Assembly: GCA_021802025.1 (NCBI GenBank)
Contig: JAKABC010000057.1
Span: 1 to 9,507 of the forward strand
DNA length: 9,507 nt
Source: Actinomycetes bacterium
Lineage (GTDB): Bacteria; Actinomycetota; Acidimicrobiia; Acidimicrobiales; RAAP-2
Reading direction: 5' to 3'
Made by a program: the position numbers and the translations under genes. Positions within the stretch are counted from its first letter, which is position 1; each line of letters starts with the position of its first letter. Below the pieces are notes generated by a model, which did not search any database, had not been told where the DNA came from, and saw nothing but the letters and a program-made list of their open reading frames with translations. This document shows, piece by piece, positions 6,516 to 9,507 of this stretch.

Positions 6516-6543
6516 CTTAGCAGCCTCCTCCCCCGAGTGCCAA
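6514..6543 (-). promoter_or_regulatory. Predicted groES promoter embedded in the CIRCE array
   Basis: TTGGCA (6538-6543), formed by the outer CIRCE left arm, and TAAGTT (6514-6519), straddling the join of the two CIRCE copies, are 18 bases apart on the minus strand. This would start the transcript near 6507 and give a leader of about 40 bases. HrcA on either operator would cover a promoter box. A second pair, TTGGCA (6510-6515) with TAACCG, would start too close to the ribosome site and is less likely. Confidence 0.5.
6517..6543 (-). promoter_or_regulatory. CIRCE operator, outer copy (HrcA binding site)
   Basis: On the minus strand the left arm TTGGCACTC (6535-6543), 9 spacer bases (6526-6534) and the right arm GGCTGCTAA (6517-6525) form a second CIRCE one base away from the inner copy, with centres 28 bases apart. 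The left arm has one change and the right arm two changes from consensus. The spacer and register are exact, which makes chance unlikely. Confidence 0.8.
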
Positions 6544-6561
6544 CGCCGGGTACCCCGGCCC

Positions 6562-7803
6562 ATGGCCCTGTCGCCGGCCGGCCGGCGTGACCTGCGACTA
6601 CTCGTGGACCTCGCCGCGGTCTCGGCCCTCGGCGACGAGGTGGCCCTGATCACCCTGTTGCTGCGCGTCGCCCACGGCGGGATCGCGAGCCACGGCTGGC
6701 TGGTGGCGGCCCTCTCGATCGCCGGGGCCCTGCCCTTCGTGGCCCTCGCCGGTCCGGCCGGGCTCGTCGTCGATCGGGTCCGGGCCCGGCCCCTCCTCAT
6801 CGGCCTCGGGCTCGTCGAGGCGCTCGTCGCGACCGGCCTCGGCTACTGGCACAACGACGTGGTGACCGTCCTTTTGATGGCGCTGCTGTCGTCCGCCGTC
6901 GCGTTCAGCCGTCGCGGCTACTCGGCCCTCCTGCCCTCGCTGGTGGGCCTGGAGAACGTGGCCCCGGCCCAGTCGGGACTCCGGGCCGGGGGCTCGCTGG
7001 CCCTGGCGATTGGGCCGGCCCTCGGCGGACTGCTCGTGGGCACCATCGGCCAGAGCGGCCCGCTCTACCTCGACGCCGCGAGCTTCGCCGTCGCGGCCGC
7101 CCTCACCGCCCTATTGCGCGGGGAGCGGGCTCCCACCCGCGAGGACGCTCGCGCTGAGCGCAAGGCGATGCTCGCCGGGGCGCGCTTCATCGTCGCGAGC
7201 GCGACCCTGCGCCCGGTGGTGGTGACGGTGGGCGTGCTCATGCTCTCCCTCGGGGCCATCAACGTGAGCGAGGTGTTCTTTGCGACCGTGACCCTGCACG
7301 CGAGCGCGCTCGGCTACGGCGTCGCCGGCGCGGCCTTCGGGGTCGGCTCGATCGCCGGGGCGCTCGCGGGCGGGCGGGCCCCCCACGAGCCCGCGCGACT
7401 GGTGAAGGCGTCGCTCGCCCTCATCGCCGCGCTCGGGGTGATGCTGCTCGTCGCCGGGCTCTCGGTCGACATCGCGATGCTCTGGGCCGTCTTGCTCGCG
7501 ACCGGGATCCTCGTCGGTCTCGTGAACGTGATGTTCTCGGTGCTCTTTTCGATCGAAGCGCCCCCCGAGATGCGCGGGCGGGTCTTCGCCGCGGCGACCG
7601 GGGTCTTCACGACGGCCCAGATGGGCTCGATGGTGCTCGGGGGACTGTTGCTCTCGGTGAACTCACCCCGGGCGATCTTCGTGCTGGCCGGGGCCGTCGC
7701 GGCCGTCTCGGTCGCCGCCGTGATCCCCCTCGAGCGTCGCTCTCGCCACGCTCAGGGCGAGTACCGGGTGCGCTCCCAGCCGCCCGAGGCGACCGGGGTG
7801 TAG
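6562..7803 (+). CDS. Major facilitator superfamily transporter
   Basis: A 413-residue integral membrane protein with about twelve hydrophobic segments. Family features seen: RDLRLLVDLAAVSALGDEVA at the start (residues 9-28), a motif-A-like loop GLVVDRVRARP (67-77) between segments 2 and 3, AFSRRGYSALLPSLV (114-128), a charged central loop (about 186-205), and PPEMRGRVFAAATGVF (334-349) in the C-terminal half. This is the pattern of the MFS group that includes EntS-like and macrolide-type exporters; the substrate cannot be told. ATG at 6562 is the only start compatible with the conserved N-terminus, but no ribosome site precedes it, so the message may be leaderless. It lies divergent to groES with the CIRCE array between. 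At its 3' end it overlaps pdxH by 52 bases tail to tail; the overlapping residues (about 397-413) are a non-conserved cytoplasmic tail. Confidence 0.92.
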   Translation: MALSPAGRRDLRLLVDLAAVSALGDEVALITLLLRVAHGGIASHGWLVAALSIAGALPFVALAGPAGLVVDRVRARPLLIGLGLVEALVATGLGYWHNDVVTVLLMALLSSAVAFSRRGYSALLPSLVGLENVAPAQSGLRAGGSLALAIGPALGGLLVGTIGQSGPLYLDAASFAVAAALTALLRGERAPTREDARAERKAMLAGARFIVASATLRPVVVTVGVLMLSLGAINVSEVFFATVTLHASALGYGVAGAAFGVGSIAGALAGGRAPHEPARLVKASLALIAALGVMLLVAGLSVDIAMLWAVLLATGILVGLVNVMFSVLFSIEAPPEMRGRVFAAATGVFTTAQMGSMVLGGLLLSVNSPRAIFVLAGAVAAVSVAAVIPLERRSRHAQGEYRVRSQPPEATGV

Positions 7804-8375
7804 ACGACCCGGTCGTGCAGGCGGCTAGCGCGGTGCTGCCAGAACTCGACGCGCGCCGGGCGCAGCAGGTACCCGCCCCAGTGCTCGGGCCGGGGCACCG
7901 TGCGCCCGGCGAAGCGGGCCTCGATCGCGGCGACGCGGGCCTCGAGCTCGGCCCGGCTATCGAGCGGGGTCGACTGGGCCGAGGCGTGGGCGCCGATCTG
8001 GCTGGCCCGGGGCCGGCTCGCGAAGTAGGCGTCGGAGAGCTCGGGCGCCATCACCTCGACGGGACCCTCGAGGCGCACCGAGCGTCCGAGTGGCTCCACG
8101 TACCAGGTGACGGCCGCCACGGGGTTCTCGGCGAGCTCGGCGCCCTTGCGCGAGCCGTAGTTCGTGTACCACCCCACCCCCTCGGGGCCGCGGTAACGCA
8201 ACAGGACCATGCGCGCGCTCGGCACGGCCCTCGCCGAGGCGGTCGCGAGACAGACCGCGTCGGGCTCGGGTACGAGACCCTTCGCCTCGTCGTACCAGCG
8301 GGCGAACTGGATAAGCGGGTCGGGGTCGCAGTCGGCGACCTCGAGGGGCACCCAGGGCTCGGACGGCTCGCTCAC
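7752..8375 (-). CDS. pdxH: Pyridoxamine/pyridoxine 5'-phosphate oxidase
   Basis: A 207-residue FMN enzyme that oxidises pyridoxamine or pyridoxine 5'-phosphate to pyridoxal 5'-phosphate with oxygen (vitamin B6 synthesis and salvage, cytosol, dimer). Seen in order: PSARMVLLR (52-60), WYTNYGSRKGAELAENP (69-85) for FMN and phosphate contacts, PLGRSVRLEGPVE (95-107), YFASRPRASQIGAHASAQS (117-135), RPEHWGGYLLRP (162-173), VEFWQ (176-180), RLHDR (185-189) with the substrate-binding Arg and His, and the terminal RYSP. Length is normal. I chose GTG at 8375, which overlaps the tsaD stop as GTGA with GAGG four bases before it. The frame stays open further upstream inside tsaD, but that part is not PdxH-like. 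Cotranscription with tsaD is very likely. Its 3' end runs 52 bases under the MFS gene. Confidence 0.96.
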   Translation of the reverse strand: MSEPSEPWVPLEVADCDPDPLIQFARWYDEAKGLVPEPDAVCLATASARAVPSARMVLLRYRGPEGVGWYTNYGSRKGAELAENPVAAVTWYVEPLGRSVRLEGPVEVMAPELSDAYFASRPRASQIGAHASAQSTPLDSRAELEARVAAIEARFAGRTVPRPEHWGGYLLRPARVEFWQHRASRLHDRVVYTPVASGGWERTRYSP

Positions 8376-9379
8376 GCGACCTCGCGCAGGTCCCAGTTCG
8401 GCCGGGCCGAGAGCGATAGCGGGCTGGCCCCGCCGTGGGCGAGCCGGTGGATCCCGGCCGCGGCGATCATCGCCGCGTTGTCGGTGCAAAAGGCGAGCGC
8501 GGGCAGGTGCGCCGTGACCCCGAGCTCGGTGGCGAGACTCGCCACCCCCTCGCGCAGCGCCGAGTTCGCGGCCACCCCACCCGCCAGGGCCACCGAGCGC
8601 ACCTCGTGGGCCGCGAGGGCCGCGCGCAGCTTTCGCAGCAGCTGCTCGGCGAGGGTCGCCTGGAAGGCCGCCGCCACGTCCGCCAGGGCCAGGTCGTCGC
8701 GGCCCTCGGTCGCGCGCACCACGGCCGTCTTCAGCCCCGAGAAGGAGAGGTCCAACCCCTCACCGAGCATCCCGCGCGGCAGGGGGAGGTTCGCCGCCAC
8801 GCCCTCGCGGGCCAGGTGGTCGATGACCGGCCCGCCGGGGTAGCCCAGACCCAGCCAGCGCGCCACCTTGTCGTAGGCCTCGCCGGCCGCGTCGTCGACC
8901 GTCTCGCCGAGGACCTCGTGCTCGCCGGGTCCGCGCTGGTAGACGATCATCGAGTGGCCGCCCGAGACGAGCAGGGTCATGAGGGGCCACGCGAGCCCGG
9001 GCGCCTCCAGCCGGGGCGCGAAGAGGTGGCCCTCGAGGTGGTTCACCCCGACGTAGGGCACGTCCCAGGCGAGGGCGAGGGCCTTGGCGAAGGAGAGTCC
9101 CACGAGCAACGAGCCCACGAGGCCCGGCCCGGACGTGACGGCGATCCCGGCGATGGCCGGGCGCCGCGGGTCGAGGCCGGCCTCGCCGAGCGCGCGGGCC
9201 ACGACCGGGGAGATGGTGGCGACGTGGGCGCGCCCGGCGAGCTCGGGCACCACCCCGCCGACGTCGCGGTGCTGGTCGATCGAGGACTCGACGACCGAGC
9301 TGCGGATCGACAGGTCCCCTGTGACGACGGCCGCGGCCGTCTCGTCACAGCTCGTCTCGATCCCGAGCACGCACTCCAC
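8372..9379 (-). CDS. tsaD: tRNA N6-adenosine threonylcarbamoyltransferase TsaD
   Basis: A 335-residue ASKHA-fold enzyme that, with TsaB and TsaE, moves the threonylcarbamoyl group from TC-AMP to A37 of ANN-decoding tRNAs (t6A). Seen: GIETSCDETAAAVV (6-19), GGVVPELAGRAH (41-52), TSGPGLVGSLLVG (82-94), NHLEGH (113-118) with metal ligands H114 and H118, LLVSGGH (136-142), DDAAGEAYDKVARWLGLGYP (162-181), FSGLKTAV (213-220), LAGGVAANSALR (265-276), and FCTDNAAMIAAAG (297-309) with the third ligand D300. It is complete. The start is GTG at 9377-9379, four bases after the rimI stop. No ribosome site is evident, so translation is probably coupled to rimI. Its stop overlaps the pdxH start. Confidence 0.98.
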   Translation of the reverse strand: MECVLGIETSCDETAAAVVTGDLSIRSSVVESSIDQHRDVGGVVPELAGRAHVATISPVVARALGEAGLDPRRPAIAGIAVTSGPGLVGSLLVGLSFAKALALAWDVPYVGVNHLEGHLFAPRLEAPGLAWPLMTLLVSGGHSMIVYQRGPGEHEVLGETVDDAAGEAYDKVARWLGLGYPGGPVIDHLAREGVAANLPLPRGMLGEGLDLSFSGLKTAVVRATEGRDDLALADVAAAFQATLAEQLLRKLRAALAAHEVRSVALAGGVAANSALREGVASLATELGVTAHLPALAFCTDNAAMIAAAGIHRLAHGGASPLSLSARPNWDLREVA

Positions 9380-9383
9380 GGCT

Positions 9384-9507
9384 TCAGCGTAGGTCGGGCC
9401 CGGGGCCCGCGAGCTCGGCCCAGAGCACGAGCGCGTCCTCGCCGGTGCGCTCGTAGTAGCGCTTTCGCACCCCGACCGGCGCGAAGCCGAAGCGCTGGTA
9501 GAGGTCC
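9384..9507 (-). CDS. rimI: Ribosomal protein S18 alanine N-acetyltransferase RimI (C-terminal end; cut by the right edge)
   Basis: Only the last 40 codons are in the window. They read DLYQRFGFAPVGVRKRYY, then ERTGEDALVLWAEL and a short tail before TGA (9384-9386). The pattern of YxRFGF, VGxRxxYY and EDALVxW is the end of the GNAT fold in RimI, including the Tyr region used in acetyl transfer. RimI acetylates the N-terminal Ala of ribosomal protein S18. Its place directly upstream of tsaD, four bases away, is the usual actinobacterial order (tsaB-rimI-tsaD) and supports the name over other GNAT enzymes. Confidence 0.88.
   Translation of the reverse strand, partial: DLYQRFGFAPVGVRKRYYERTGEDALVLWAELAGPGPDLR

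Noticed and set aside
6489..6543. A single CIRCE with an abnormal 37-base spacer
   Set aside because: Each perfect half-site has its own degenerate partner at exactly nine bases, so two ordinary-length elements explain the region better.
8376..8489. 38-residue N-terminal extension of PdxH within tsaD
   Set aside because: It is out-of-frame tsaD sequence, Arg/Pro/Gly-rich and unlike PdxH. The GTG in the GTGA overlap gives a normal-length enzyme.

Overview
The window looks like chromosome from a high-GC actinobacterium. The gene order rimI-tsaD-(...)-groES-groEL, the HrcA/CIRCE control of groES, the frequent GTG starts, and the very high GC of the coding DNA all fit. Acidimicrobiia or a neighbouring class is my guess from the style of the secreted repeat protein and the ABC pair. 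That placement is inference and was not tested by any search.

Layout from left to right. (1) Positions 1-1537, minus strand: the first 512 codons of a large secreted Ser/Thr/Ala-rich protein. It has a signal peptide and about 140-residue tandem beta-sandwich-like repeats, and it runs off the left edge. (2) 1538-2337: an 800-base stretch of visibly lower GC with no convincing gene, lying between the divergent starts of the repeat protein and an ABC exporter. (3) 2338-4277, plus strand: a two-gene, translationally coupled ABC-2 type exporter (ATPase plus permease). The permease carries an extra N-terminal membrane segment. (4) 4278-4523: a convergent intergenic region with two hairpins, one a perfect 16-bp stem that can serve as the groEL terminator. 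(5) 4524-6468, minus strand: the groES-groEL chaperonin operon. Its control region, 6489-6543, holds two tandem CIRCE operators separated by one base. (6) 6562-7803, plus strand: an MFS transporter divergent from groES. Its start codon is only 18 bases from the outer CIRCE. (7) 7752-9507, minus strand: the end of rimI, then tsaD, then pdxH, tightly packed with a 4-base gap and a 4-base overlap. The pdxH 3' end overlaps the MFS 3' end by 52 bp.

How it fits together. rimI (N-terminal acetylation of ribosomal protein S18) and tsaD (t6A37 modification of tRNA) are translation-quality genes that in many actinobacteria sit directly upstream of groES-groEL. Here pdxH, which makes the pyridoxal phosphate cofactor, and an inverted MFS gene have been inserted between tsaD and groES. 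The left half (secreted repeat protein and ABC exporter) is accessory in character. The most interesting items are the long repeat protein, which is open to the window edge; the tandem CIRCE array and its closeness to the MFS start; the extra membrane segment and possible second start of the permease; and the interrupted tsaD-groES synteny. I did not see a CRISPR array, insertion sequence, tRNA or rRNA gene.
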